A stretch of DNA of 64,000 nucleotides from Acinetobacter pittii ATCC 19004 = CIP 70.29 (GTDB lineage: Bacteria; Pseudomonadota; Gammaproteobacteria; Pseudomonadales; Moraxellaceae), in the NCBI RefSeq assembly GCF_000369045.1, contig NZ_KB849786.1, positions 851,906-915,905 of the forward strand, read 5' to 3'. The position numbers and the translations under genes were made by a program. The notes below the pieces were generated by a model. The model was not told where the DNA came from and ran no database searches. It saw only the letters and a list, made by a program, of their open reading frames with translations. Position 1 is the stretch's first letter. Every line of letters starts with the position of its first letter. Positions 53,191 to 62,664 of this stretch are shown here, piece by piece.

Positions 53191-53448
53191 TTAAACAGGG
53201 CACGGCAAGCTCTCATCATTCTGTCCAAGCTTTTTGGCATTGATAAGTGCCTGCACTTTTTTACTTGGTAATTTTACTTTACCTAAAGCGTCGTAAGTAT
53301 TAACGATAGAAGTTACCTCCTGAGCTGTAATAGAAATACCTTCCGCAGATAAAAATACTGCAATCACATGGTGATCGAGACCTGCTGCGTTTAGATCATG
53401 AATCGCTTTAATATTTTCTAAACGATGAAAATGTGCTTTTAATTCCAT
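53191..53448 (-). CDS. Small hypothetical protein
   Basis: An 85-residue soluble protein. Residues 18-60 read like a helix-turn-helix-type or small regulatory helical domain (LDHHVIAVFLSAEGISIT, then EVTSIVNTYDALG), but this is by eye only. ATG 53448 has a good GAGGTG ribosome site, and the gene has its own terminator. I do not know the family. Confidence 0.65.
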   Translation of the reverse strand: MELKAHFHRLENIKAIHDLNAAGLDHHVIAVFLSAEGISITAQEVTSIVNTYDALGKVKLPSKKVQALINAKKLGQNDESLPCPV

Positions 53449-53766
53449 ACTGACACCTCTTGTTCTGATTGAAATATTTATATTGGTGTATTAATGAAGG
53501 CAAGAACCATGCCCAAAATGTAAGCTGACTCTAAAAAATGTTAAAAGCTGAAGTTGTTTTATTTTTATTGTATAGATTGATTATATAAGCAACGATTATC
53601 GTAAATTTGGTCTAATCTGTGCTAATAAAAGACGATTCTAATTTGAAATGTATAAATGAAGTCCCATTAATTTTATAAAGGTAAACAAACACGGTATGTA
53701 TGAATGTGTATGATCAAGTTCATAAAATTCGTACTACGGTTTCCGAAAAGTATATAAGGAATAAAG
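53449..53766. other. Intergenic region before pepN
   Basis: About 320 AT-rich bases between the divergent 85-residue-protein gene and pepN. It must carry both promoters. I see no convincing reading frame, RNA gene or strong repeat; short ATG-led frames near 53696-53740 close quickly. AAGGAAT before ATG 53767 is the pepN ribosome site. Confidence 0.6.
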
Positions 53767-56373
53767 ATGAATATTGCGGCACAGCCTCCAGTTCAGGCAG
53801 ATCAAACAATTTATTTAAAAGATTATCAAAAACCTTCATTCTTGGTTGAATCCATTAATCTTGATATTCAAGTATATGACGACAAAACAATTGTTGATTC
53901 AATATTAGTCATGAAGCGTCAAACTGCTGGAGATTTGGTGTTATTGGGCCGTGATCTTGAGTTGCAGTCTATTCAGCTCAATGGTCAAGATCTTACTCCT
54001 GCACAATATTCGCTCGATAGTGAACAACTGGTGATCACTGATGCACCAGATGAAGTCATTTTACAAACTCAAGTGATTATTCATCCTGAAACCAACACTC
54101 AGCTTGAAGGTTTATATAAAGCAGATGAGTTGTTTGTAACCCAGAATGAACCTGAAGGCTTCCGCAAAATCACGTTCTATCCAGACCGTCCAGATGTACT
54201 TTCAGTCTTTACGACACGTGTAGAAGCCGACAAAAAATATCCAGTGTTACTTGCCAATGGTAACTTGCTTGAAACAGGTGAGGTAGGTGAAAACCGCCAC
54301 TTTGCGATCTGGCAAGACCCGACTAAAAAACCAAGCTATTTGTTTGCTTGTGTTATTGGTGATCTAGCTGTTCTTAAAGATCGTTATACGACTTCGGAAG
54401 GGCGTGATGTTGCTCTAGAAATCTATGCAATCGAGAAAGACATTCCAAAATGCCATATCGCGATGGAAGCCTTAAAGCATTCAATGCGTTGGGATGAAGA
54501 ACACTACGGTCGTGCTTATGACCTCGACAACTATATGATTGTTGCGGTGAGTCAGTTCAACATGGGTGCAATGGAAAATAAAGGTTTAAACATCTTTAAT
54601 ACTTCATGCGTACTTGCCGATGAAGAATACACAACTGACGCAGCAATTATGCGTGTGCAGTCTGTGATTGCCCATGAATATTTCCATAACTGGACAGGGA
54701 ACCGTATTACTTGCCGTGACTGGTTCCAGCTATGCTTAAAAGAAGGCTTAACGGTTTTCCGTGACCAGTCTTTCTCTGAAGATTTACAATCTGCTGCGGT
54801 TCAACGTATTGATGACGTCGCTGTACTTAAATCGCATCAATTCCCTGAAGATGCGGGTCCATTGTCGCATCCACCGCGTCCAGACCATTTTGTCGAAATT
54901 AATAACTTCTATACAGCGACAGTCTATGAAAAAGGTGCGGAAATTAACCGCATGATGTCGACTTTGTTGGGTAAAGAAAAATACCGTAAGGGTACGGATG
55001 AATATTTCCGCCGTCATGATGGCCAAGCCGTGACTGTAGAAGATTGGGTTGCTGCATTATCTGCGGGTTCCGGTGTCGATTTATCTGCATTCTTAACTTG
55101 GTACAACCAACCGGGTACACCAAAGCTTGAAGCAAAAGGTGAGTACGATGTAGCGACACAAACTTACCGTTTAAGCTTTAAACAAAGCCTAAAAGCACAT
55201 CCTAAATATCCAAATTTAAAAGCTGTTCCAATTCCTGTTGCTTTAGCGCTTTTTAACGCTAAAACAGGTGAACAATATACATTGCACAGTGACAGCTTAT
55301 TCGTAAATGATGTTAAAGATGGTGTGTACTTGTTTGATCAAGACGAAGCAACCATTGAATTCACAGGTGTTACTGAACAGCCAGTTGTGTCGTTGCTCCG
55401 TAATTTCTCTGCGCCTGTAAATCTTGTTTTTGACTATACCGATGCTGAATTAGCATTCTTAATTCAACACGAAACCAACGGCTTTAACCAATGGCAAGCA
55501 ACGCAAACCTTGCTTGAGCGTATTTTGCTAGAAGACCATTCTGCAGATGCGTACATTCAAGCTATTCAGAGCACTTTGCCAGAGTTGGTTGGTCGTGACC
55601 CGCTTTTAGCATCACGTTTGTTTGATGTACCAAGTGAAGGTTATTTGGGTAGTCGTATTGATCAGAACTATGCACCAGCAGATATTCATGTAAAACGTGA
55701 AGCCTTACTGAATCGTTTGGCACAAGAGTTGGGTTCATTCTGGAAAGATACTTATCTTACCCTTGACCCAGACTTGCAAAAAGAATTCTCGTTAGCCATG
55801 GGTGTTCGTGCATTAAAAAATATCATGCTCATGATGATGGCTCGTCAGGGCGATCAAACTGCATTTGAATTAGCACATGTCCAATATCAAAACACTGGCA
55901 ATATGTCTGAACGTTTAGGTGCGTTACGTGTATTAGTTTGGCAAAATGCACCTCAAGCTCAAGAGGCACTTGCTGATTTCTATGACCGTTTTAAAGATGA
56001 AGCCTTGTCTTTAGATCAGTGGTTTATGATTCAAGCTGCAAACCCAAATGCGACAACAGAAACAATTGAGTACCTTACTCAACATCCAGACTATGATTTA
56101 ACAACTCCAAATCGTATTCGTGCGGTAAGTGGTGGCTTGTCAAATAATCCAGAAAATACTTGGGGCTTTGGTGTAGCTCACTTTATTAACCTTGCAGAAT
56201 ATCTTGACGAGAAAAACCCAATTTTAGGTTCACGCCTATTACAGGTTTTATCTCGCTGGTATACGCTTGCAGAGCCTCAGCGTACTCAACTACAACAAGC
56301 TTTACAAGCATTGCAGCCTAAAGTGAAATCGAAAAATGTTTCTGAAACTTTAAATAGCATGCTGAGCGTTTAA
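53767..56373 (+). CDS. pepN: Aminopeptidase N (M1 family)
   Basis: Zinc metallo-aminopeptidase that removes N-terminal residues in the cytosol. The exopeptidase motif GAMENKGLN at about 264 and the zinc site HEYFHNWTGNR with the third ligand Glu in LKEGLTVFRDQ are intact. Length 868 is that of the E. coli enzyme. Domains II to IV follow the usual order and the C-terminus (AQEALADFYDRFKDEAL onward) is the helical cap. Monocistronic. Confidence 0.96.
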   Translation: MNIAAQPPVQADQTIYLKDYQKPSFLVESINLDIQVYDDKTIVDSILVMKRQTAGDLVLLGRDLELQSIQLNGQDLTPAQYSLDSEQLVITDAPDEVILQTQVIIHPETNTQLEGLYKADELFVTQNEPEGFRKITFYPDRPDVLSVFTTRVEADKKYPVLLANGNLLETGEVGENRHFAIWQDPTKKPSYLFACVIGDLAVLKDRYTTSEGRDVALEIYAIEKDIPKCHIAMEALKHSMRWDEEHYGRAYDLDNYMIVAVSQFNMGAMENKGLNIFNTSCVLADEEYTTDAAIMRVQSVIAHEYFHNWTGNRITCRDWFQLCLKEGLTVFRDQSFSEDLQSAAVQRIDDVAVLKSHQFPEDAGPLSHPPRPDHFVEINNFYTATVYEKGAEINRMMSTLLGKEKYRKGTDEYFRRHDGQAVTVEDWVAALSAGSGVDLSAFLTWYNQPGTPKLEAKGEYDVATQTYRLSFKQSLKAHPKYPNLKAVPIPVALALFNAKTGEQYTLHSDSLFVNDVKDGVYLFDQDEATIEFTGVTEQPVVSLLRNFSAPVNLVFDYTDAELAFLIQHETNGFNQWQATQTLLERILLEDHSADAYIQAIQSTLPELVGRDPLLASRLFDVPSEGYLGSRIDQNYAPADIHVKREALLNRLAQELGSFWKDTYLTLDPDLQKEFSLAMGVRALKNIMLMMMARQGDQTAFELAHVQYQNTGNMSERLGALRVLVWQNAPQAQEALADFYDRFKDEALSLDQWFMIQAANPNATTETIEYLTQHPDYDLTTPNRIRAVSGGLSNNPENTWGFGVAHFINLAEYLDEKNPILGSRLLQVLSRWYTLAEPQRTQLQQALQALQPKVKSKNVSETLNSMLSV

Positions 56374-56389
56374 TTATTTAAAATTACTA

Positions 56390-56422
56390 AATAAAGGTCT
56401 CTAAAGAGGCCTTTATTTTTTT
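56390..56422 (+). terminator. Terminator of pepN
   Basis: Stem AATAAAGG-CTC / GAG-CCTTTATT with small bulges, loop TAAA, then a run of T; 16 bases after the stop. Confidence 0.8.
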
Positions 56423-56957
56423 ATATCTCATAGCTATTCAATATTTAAAATAAACAAAACTATCTTTGTCATAGTTCATCTGTAGATCAAGCTTTATCAT
56501 TTTATTTTTATATAAAATATAATCTTTAATAGTTTTTTGAAGATGCACTTTTAAGAAATAATATAAAATAAAAATTAAAGGGATAAATAATATAAAAAAT
56601 AAATTGGCTCTAGAAAATTATTTAATTTTTTAAAGTTAGCTAAATTTTGAAATATTTATTTAAATTTATCTTAATATTTTTTCTAGTGTTTTTATTAAAA
56701 TTATTTAAATCAAATATTTATATTTTGTAAATATTGTTTTTTTGTATCCGTAAGATAGGTTTAGGTAAATTTGTTTTATTGATTAGAAATTAAAATAATA
56801 ACGTGAACATGCATTTTATTTATTTTTATGTATTATGTTGGAAAGTAGGATAAAAAAATAAGCTTTAAAAGAGCAGTCAAATAAAAATGATTGTAAGAAT
56901 AAGGGTTAAATTTTTTATATCTATTAATTCGACAATTTAGTTTAAAAGGTTTTGGCC
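56423..56957 (+). other. Very AT-rich leader of the pilus operon
   Basis: Over 500 bases made almost only of A and T runs, with no reading frame worth reporting. The composition is far below that of pepN. DNA of this kind is a usual target for H-NS-type silencing and often precedes acquired pilus genes. The pilus promoter must lie here, but no single -35/-10 pair stands out. AAAGGT at 56945-56950 is the ribosome site of the pilin gene. Confidence 0.6.
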
Positions 56958-57488
56958 ATGAAAAAGACTTTTATTTATTTATCAGCAGTTGTTGCAGGAG
57001 TATTTTCTCTCAATGCGGCAAATGCAGCTACAGCAACAGGTACATTAACTGTTAGAGCAACAGTAACGAATAGTTGTGTATTGAATACCTCTGCAACTGG
57101 CACGACAACAAATGCCGTTTTAGACTTTGGTACTTTAAGTTCACTTGCTGGCAATGTTGATGCAGATACCACAACGACTGGTGGTACCTCAATTAAAGTC
57201 CTTTGTAATAATACTGTGCCATGGACTTTGTCATTTGATGGTGGTCAGAATGTTTTATCAACACAACGTCGCATGATCGGTGGGGCGACTAGCAATGAAT
57301 ATATTCCTTACAACCTTTTCTCTGACACAGGACGTGCCACAGCAATTGGTATTGCAACGACTGCCTACAGTGGAACCGGAACGGGTAATGTTCAAACTAT
57401 AAATGTATATGGTCGTATTCCTGCAGGAACAACTTTACCAAGTGCAGGTAGCTATGTTGACAGTGTGACTGTCACGGTAACTTATTAA
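56958..57488 (+). CDS. Csu-type major pilin, spore coat U domain
   Basis: Secreted pilin of 176 residues in the family of CsuA/B. The signal peptide ends at NAANA. The mature chain opens with a strand pattern (TGTLTVRATVTNSC) and has the paired Cys, the RRMIGG block and the C-terminal donor-type strand SYVDSVTVTVTY. ATG 56958 is preferred to TTG 56952. It heads a four-gene chaperone-usher operon and is separated from the chaperone gene by a strong hairpin. Confidence 0.9.
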   Translation: MKKTFIYLSAVVAGVFSLNAANAATATGTLTVRATVTNSCVLNTSATGTTTNAVLDFGTLSSLAGNVDADTTTTGGTSIKVLCNNTVPWTLSFDGGQNVLSTQRRMIGGATSNEYIPYNLFSDTGRATAIGIATTAYSGTGTGNVQTINVYGRIPAGTTLPSAGSYVDSVTVTVTY

Positions 57489-57509
57489 TTTGCATAAATT
57501 AGAATTACG

Positions 57510-57531
57510 TTAGCCCTTTTGAAAGGGCTAA
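57510..57531 (+). promoter_or_regulatory. Intercistronic hairpin after the pilin gene
   Basis: Perfect 10-bp stem TTAGCCCTTT / AAAGGGCTAA with a 2-base gap between arms (so a small real loop). No T-run follows. In pilus operons such hairpins protect the pilin message and so raise subunit over chaperone and usher; that role is inferred. Confidence 0.6.
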
Positions 57532-57560
57532 TACATTAAAAAGTTATATTTGAGCAAATC

Positions 57561-58265
57561 ATGAAAAAAAATATTTTTATTATTATGGGATTATTCTTAT
57601 CTTTATCTAGCTCTATTAACGCCGCAACAATCCGTCTTTCACCTGTAAATGTAGAAATATTAAGTAATCAAAATGCTGCTTCAATTAGTTTATATAACCA
57701 GTCAAATGAAAGTGCTGATTTGCAGGTGCGTGTATTTGAGTGGAGACAAAATGCTGGGCAAGATCAGTTAATCCCTACGGATGAAATTGTAGTTAGTCCA
57801 CCATTTTTAAAACTACAACCTAGTGACTCTTATAACTTACGTGTAGTTAGAATTAACCCAGAACCTATTTCTGGTGAAAAAACCTATCGTATTATTATTG
57901 ATGAGTTACCCAAACCAATTGATAGCCGTAAAGCAGCTCAGGGAGTAAATGTATTACTTCGCTCATCATTACCTGTATTTGTAGTAAATAAAGATGCGAT
58001 TACCAAACTGAGTTGGAAAATTGATGTTAACCAGAACACACCTTCTTTAAATATTAGCAATATAGGTAACCGACATGCGCTGTTAAATAGTCTAATGCTT
58101 ATTGATACAACAGCAAATAAAAGTTATCCCATTAAAGTAAATACTGTGAATGGTTATATTCTTGCGGAGAAGTCGAAAAGTTACTCGATTAGTAACTTTA
58201 CCTACCAACCAAATCATAAATACAGCGTATCTCTAACAGTTAATGGTAAGAAAACCACACTTTAA
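57561..58265 (+). CDS. Periplasmic pilus chaperone
   Basis: Two-domain immunoglobulin-like chaperone of 234 residues (CsuC/PapD type) that holds subunits by donor-strand complementation. A signal peptide ends near INA. The conserved Arg and strand G1 region appears as NLRVVRINPEP and SYKLSNF-like strands (SKSYSISNFTYQP) near the end. It starts after the pilin hairpin and is 9 bases ahead of the usher gene. Confidence 0.9.
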   Translation: MKKNIFIIMGLFLSLSSSINAATIRLSPVNVEILSNQNAASISLYNQSNESADLQVRVFEWRQNAGQDQLIPTDEIVVSPPFLKLQPSDSYNLRVVRINPEPISGEKTYRIIIDELPKPIDSRKAAQGVNVLLRSSLPVFVVNKDAITKLSWKIDVNQNTPSLNISNIGNRHALLNSLMLIDTTANKSYPIKVNTVNGYILAEKSKSYSISNFTYQPNHKYSVSLTVNGKKTTL

Positions 58266-58274
58266 GAGGCTTAT

Positions 58275-60734
58275 ATGAAATACATTATAGGTGTCTTATG
58301 TGTTGCGTATTTTCCTGCATATTCTTTTGCCGAACAGTTACTAGATCATACGAATACTGCAGTTCCCAGTGTTCCTAAATCTGTAGGTAGCAATGGTGAA
58401 TATACACAAGTAGGAGCGAATGAGCAGGAGCAAGATCTTAATTTCATTCATCTATTTTTAAATGTTTCGATTAACTCAAATGCTAATGAAGATTTGGTTG
58501 CAGTAAAGCAATCTAAGGATGGAAAACTATATATTCGATCTAGCACTTTAAAAACTTTAAGACTAAAAATGGATGAAGATATCCTAGATAACCAGTGGGT
58601 GTGTATTAATGATCTAAACGGAATCCAGTTTAAATATCTGGAAAATGAGCAATCTCTAAACTTAAAAGTTCCGTCGAACATGTTAACGGGTTACTCAGTT
58701 GACTTAAATGGCCAGCAGATCACTAGCCCACAATTGCTAAAGATGAAACCCTTAAATGCAGCCATTCTGAACTACAGTCTGTATAACACCATAACCAATG
58801 ATGAGAATGTTTTCTCTGGTACGGCAGAAGGGATCTTTAATAGCGCAATCGGTAACTTTTCTTCAGGCGTTTTATATAACGGTAGTAATGAAAATAGTTA
58901 TAGTCATGAAAAGTGGGTGCGCCTAGAAAGTAAGTGGCAATATGTCGACCCTGAAAAGATCAGGATATATACCCTAGGGGACTTTATTTCCAATAGCCCA
59001 GATTGGGGCAGTAGTGTCCGTCTTGCCGGTTTTCAGTGGTCGAGTGCTTATAGTCAACGCGGGGATATTGTCACCTCGGCACTCCCGCAATTCTCCGGCT
59101 CGGCAGCACTGCCTTCAACCCTAGACTTATACGTCAACCAGCAAAAGATTTATTCAGGACTAGTCCCATCTGGTCCATTTGATATTAAACAGCTTCCATT
59201 TATTTCAGGAAATGAAGTCACCCTTGTGACTACCGATGCAACGGGTCAGCAGAGCATTACCAAAAAGCCGTACTATTTTTCATCCAAGATTCTGGCAAAA
59301 GGCATAAATGAGTTTTCAGTAGATGTGGGGGTTCCGCGCTACAACTATGGGCTATATTCAAACGATTATGACGATGCCACTTTTGCCTCGGGTGCGATTC
59401 GATATGGTTATAGCAACTCACTGACCTTAAGCGGTGGCGCAGAAGCTTCAACAGATGGGTTATCGAACCTAGGCACAGGATTTGCCAAGAATATTTTGGG
59501 TATTGGCGTGATCAATGCCGACATTGCAGCGAGCCAGTATAAAGAAGAAAACGGTTATTCTGCCTTGCTGGGTTTAGAAGGCCGCATCAGTAAGAACATT
59601 TCATTTAACACCAGTTACCGCAAAGTATTTGATAACTATTTTGACCTAGCCCGTGTGTCTCAAGTTAGATATTTAAAAGATAACCAGATTAATCCCGAGT
59701 CACAGAACTACCTGAACTACAGCGCACTGGCAGATGAGATTTTTAGGGCAGGGATTAATTATAACTTTTATGCAGGCTATGGGGTTTATCTGGGCTATAA
59801 CCAGATCAAATATAGTGACAACTCCTATAAATTACTGTCTACCAATTTAAGTGGAAGTCTGGACAAGAACTGGGGCTTTTATGCATCAGCGTATAAAGAT
59901 TATGAAAACCACAAGGACTATGGAATTTACTTTGCGCTGAGATATACACCGTCCAGTAAAGTGAATGCGATCACAAGTGTATCTAGTGACAGCGGTAGCC
60001 TACGGTACCGCCAAGAAATATTCGGTTTGTCAGAACCCCAAATTGGTTCATTTGGCTGGGGGGGCTATGTTGAAAGAGATCAGGATGCAAATGAAAACAA
60101 TGCATCGGTCTATGCATCTTACCGAGCACGAGCAGCTTACCTGACAGGACGCTATAACCGATTTGGAGACAACGATCAGGTTGCACTTTCGGCGACGGGA
60201 TCATTGGTTGCGGCGGCGGGACGTATCTTTGCGGCCAATGAAATTGGAGAGGGCTACGCAGTTGTGACCAATGCTGGGCCACAAAGCCAAATTTTAAATG
60301 GTGGTGTTAATTTAGGTACGACCGATAAGTCTGGCCGATTCTTAATTGCAAATTTAAGACCCTACATGTCTCATCACATCTACCTAGACCCATCATATTT
60401 ACCTTTAGAGTGGGAAGTTAGCTCTACGAATCAGACAGCGTTTGTGGGTTATCGTCAAGGAACTTTGGTTGACTTTGGTGCTCATCAGGTCATTTCAGGA
60501 TTAGTGAAACTGGTTGATCAAAACAACTCACCATTAATGCCAGGTTATACCGTTCGAATTAATGGTCAGCAAAATGGGATGGTTGGGTATGACGGTGAAG
60601 TATTTATTCCAAACCTATTGAAGCAAAACAAACTTGAAGTCGATCTTCTAGATCATGGTTCATGCCAAGTTGACTTCACATATAACAGTAATCAGTACTC
60701 AACCAAAAAATTGGGACCTTATGTATGTCATTAA
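58275..60734 (+). CDS. Outer-membrane pilus usher
   Basis: FimD/PapC-family usher of 819 residues (CsuD type). A signal peptide ends at YSFA. The N-terminal periplasmic domain is followed by the 24-strand barrel with RIYTLGDFISNSPDWGSSV, a conserved usher block, and the plug region; the C-terminal domains show GTLVDFGAHQVISG and GYDGEVFIPNL. The usher C-terminal residues include paired Cys (CQVDF and YVC). Its 3' end overlaps the next gene by 10 bases. Confidence 0.92.
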   Translation: MKYIIGVLCVAYFPAYSFAEQLLDHTNTAVPSVPKSVGSNGEYTQVGANEQEQDLNFIHLFLNVSINSNANEDLVAVKQSKDGKLYIRSSTLKTLRLKMDEDILDNQWVCINDLNGIQFKYLENEQSLNLKVPSNMLTGYSVDLNGQQITSPQLLKMKPLNAAILNYSLYNTITNDENVFSGTAEGIFNSAIGNFSSGVLYNGSNENSYSHEKWVRLESKWQYVDPEKIRIYTLGDFISNSPDWGSSVRLAGFQWSSAYSQRGDIVTSALPQFSGSAALPSTLDLYVNQQKIYSGLVPSGPFDIKQLPFISGNEVTLVTTDATGQQSITKKPYYFSSKILAKGINEFSVDVGVPRYNYGLYSNDYDDATFASGAIRYGYSNSLTLSGGAEASTDGLSNLGTGFAKNILGIGVINADIAASQYKEENGYSALLGLEGRISKNISFNTSYRKVFDNYFDLARVSQVRYLKDNQINPESQNYLNYSALADEIFRAGINYNFYAGYGVYLGYNQIKYSDNSYKLLSTNLSGSLDKNWGFYASAYKDYENHKDYGIYFALRYTPSSKVNAITSVSSDSGSLRYRQEIFGLSEPQIGSFGWGGYVERDQDANENNASVYASYRARAAYLTGRYNRFGDNDQVALSATGSLVAAAGRIFAANEIGEGYAVVTNAGPQSQILNGGVNLGTTDKSGRFLIANLRPYMSHHIYLDPSYLPLEWEVSSTNQTAFVGYRQGTLVDFGAHQVISGLVKLVDQNNSPLMPGYTVRINGQQNGMVGYDGEVFIPNLLKQNKLEVDLLDHGSCQVDFTYNSNQYSTKKLGPYVCH

Positions 60735-61744
60735 ATAGTATGAATAAGGCTCAAATAGAGAGCTATAAGTTTTTTCCATTGTTTTTAAAATACTTTGTAG
60801 GCATTTGCTTATTTTATCTTGTTTATGCATTTTTTAGTCCGGCACACGCAGCTTGTACGGTAAGTGGGACCACAAATAACACTTTTATCTACACAGCAGC
60901 AAATATTAATAGTGATGCAACTGTAAACCTTTCAGGAACAATTACTTGCACGAATTTAGGACTTCCCCAGATTTCTAATTTCATGTGTATGAAAACCGTA
61001 TTTACGGGAACCACAAATGCAATTAACAGTGTTTCATTACCCTATACAGTTACTGCAACTGTAGGCGGAGCTGGGTCTTCTACCACAAACCAAACCTCCA
61101 ATGTGTGGTATGGTCCAGTACCAACAGTCGCATCAAATAATATTGTGAGCTACTCGGTAAATATAAAAGTACCAGCTCGAACGGGGTCTCTTATTGCATA
61201 CCCTCAAGGAACATATACAGCTTCGGTTCGGTTGTATTGGGATATGGATCTTTTGGGTTTGTCATGTGGTGATTTACTTGGTGGCTGGGATTCAGGCGAT
61301 ACATTGCTAACAGCAAACTTTGTGGTCCCAAGCCTGTGCCAATTAAACTCAACCTCAACTGTAGATTTCGGCAATATTAATGATATTGGCATGACTAAGC
61401 GTGATTACACAGCGCAAGGAGCCGTGAATACAACCTGTAATTTTGGAACGCCATATAGTATTTATTTAGGGGATGGAAACAACCGTATTGCTGGAGGCTT
61501 TAGGCGTATGATCAATAGTAATAATGAATTTATTTCCTATCAGCTATATAAAGATTCTAACTATAGTACGGTATGGGATGCCACGGGAGGCGTAACCAAT
61601 GTTGGGGGAACAGGAGGAGTCTCAAAAACAGGTACAGGAAGTGCTCAAACGACTACTGTGTATGGAAAGATTCCGCAAGGCACTGCCATCGCAAGTAGAC
61701 CTGGTGTCTATTCTGATAGTGTTGTCGTTACGGTGACTTATTAA
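60725..61744 (+). CDS. Pilus tip subunit with two spore coat U domains
   Basis: A 339-residue CsuE-like protein, about twice as long as the pilin. A hydrophobic signal anchor ends at SPAHA. Two beta-sandwich domains follow: 40-190 (the distal, adhesive half) and 195-339 (LNSTSTVDFGNI through GVYSDSVVVTVTY), the second matching the pilin and able to join the pilus. In the archetype this subunit carries exposed hydrophobic loops that bind plastic and host surfaces. ATG 60725 overlaps the usher end, so translation is coupled. Confidence 0.88.
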   Translation: MSLNSMNKAQIESYKFFPLFLKYFVGICLFYLVYAFFSPAHAACTVSGTTNNTFIYTAANINSDATVNLSGTITCTNLGLPQISNFMCMKTVFTGTTNAINSVSLPYTVTATVGGAGSSTTNQTSNVWYGPVPTVASNNIVSYSVNIKVPARTGSLIAYPQGTYTASVRLYWDMDLLGLSCGDLLGGWDSGDTLLTANFVVPSLCQLNSTSTVDFGNINDIGMTKRDYTAQGAVNTTCNFGTPYSIYLGDGNNRIAGGFRRMINSNNEFISYQLYKDSNYSTVWDATGGVTNVGGTGGVSKTGTGSAQTTTVYGKIPQGTAIASRPGVYSDSVVVTVTY

Positions 61745-61762
61745 GCTTTCAAATTTATATGT

Positions 61763-61790
61763 GGAGCTCTTTTTATAGCAGAGCTCCCTA
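61763..61790 (+). terminator. Hairpin after the pilus operon
   Basis: Stem GGAGCTC (61763-61769) / GAGCTCC (61781-61787). The loop holds the T-run and none follows the stem, so it is a poor classical terminator. Confidence 0.4.
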
Positions 61791-61970
61791 TAGTTCAAAG
61801 TATATAGCTTAAAAATTGTTAAGATATAAATCATAAAAATCAAATAATTATTAGCTTTCGGAACTTGGCCGTCATCAAAAATAGTTTGACTTAAAAAAGC
61901 ATTCTGTATATTTATTGATTAGTTCTAAAAAAGAACTAGATAAAAGGCAATTAAAAATAAAGGTGAATAA

Positions 61971-62657
61971 ATGTCGAATATTATTTTGCATCAATGGGAA
62001 ATTTCTCCATTCTGTCAAAAAATTTCAAGGGCTTTAAGATTCAAGGGAATTCCATTTGACACAGTTAACTACAACGGCATTCTTGGAGCGAAAGTTCCTC
62101 TGTTAAGTAAGGTCGGCAAAGTACCTGTCATTGACCATAACGGTCAGAGGATTCAAGACAGCACTCGAATTGCTCGGTATCTAGATGAAGCCTTTCCAGA
62201 CACACCTCGGCTTTACCCTGAAGATCCAAATCAAAAAGCCCTTGCTGAACTTTGGGAAGATTGGGCAGATGAATCTCTTTATTTTTATGAAGTCTATTTA
62301 CGCGTCAATGATCCTGAAGCTTTAGAAGAAGCGATTCGCATTAGTAGCATTGGTCGTCCGGCCTATGAAAAGCCCATGGTAAAAGGTTTTATTTTAGCCG
62401 AGTTAAAAACGCAGCTATTCTTTCAAGGCTTAGGACGTATGAAAGCTGAAAATGTTGAAGAAGAATTTATCCGACATCTCGACCGTATTGAGCAGGTTTT
62501 ATCACAAAGTGAATGGTTAGTTGGAAACAGCCAAACGATTGCAGATATTGCGGTGGTTGCTCAACTCGGCGAAGTGATTCGTACCAGTAAAAAATTTAGT
62601 AAAGAAATTTTGAATCGTCCGTTTATTGCATTATGGTATAAAAAACAAACAGGATGA
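61971..62657 (+). CDS. Glutathione S-transferase family protein
   Basis: GST-fold protein of 228 residues. Thioredoxin-like N-terminal half: SPFCQKISRALRFKGIPF with a Ser/Cys active-site area, then KVPVIDHNGQRIQDSTRIARYLDE, the cis-Pro and gamma-glutamyl-binding motif. The helical C-terminal half has the cap residue region around NSQTIADIAVVAQL. Substrate unknown. The next SDR gene starts 7 bases after its stop, so they share a transcript. Confidence 0.88.
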   Translation: MSNIILHQWEISPFCQKISRALRFKGIPFDTVNYNGILGAKVPLLSKVGKVPVIDHNGQRIQDSTRIARYLDEAFPDTPRLYPEDPNQKALAELWEDWADESLYFYEVYLRVNDPEALEEAIRISSIGRPAYEKPMVKGFILAELKTQLFFQGLGRMKAENVEEEFIRHLDRIEQVLSQSEWLVGNSQTIADIAVVAQLGEVIRTSKKFSKEILNRPFIALWYKKQTG

Positions 62658-62664
62658 AACGTCT

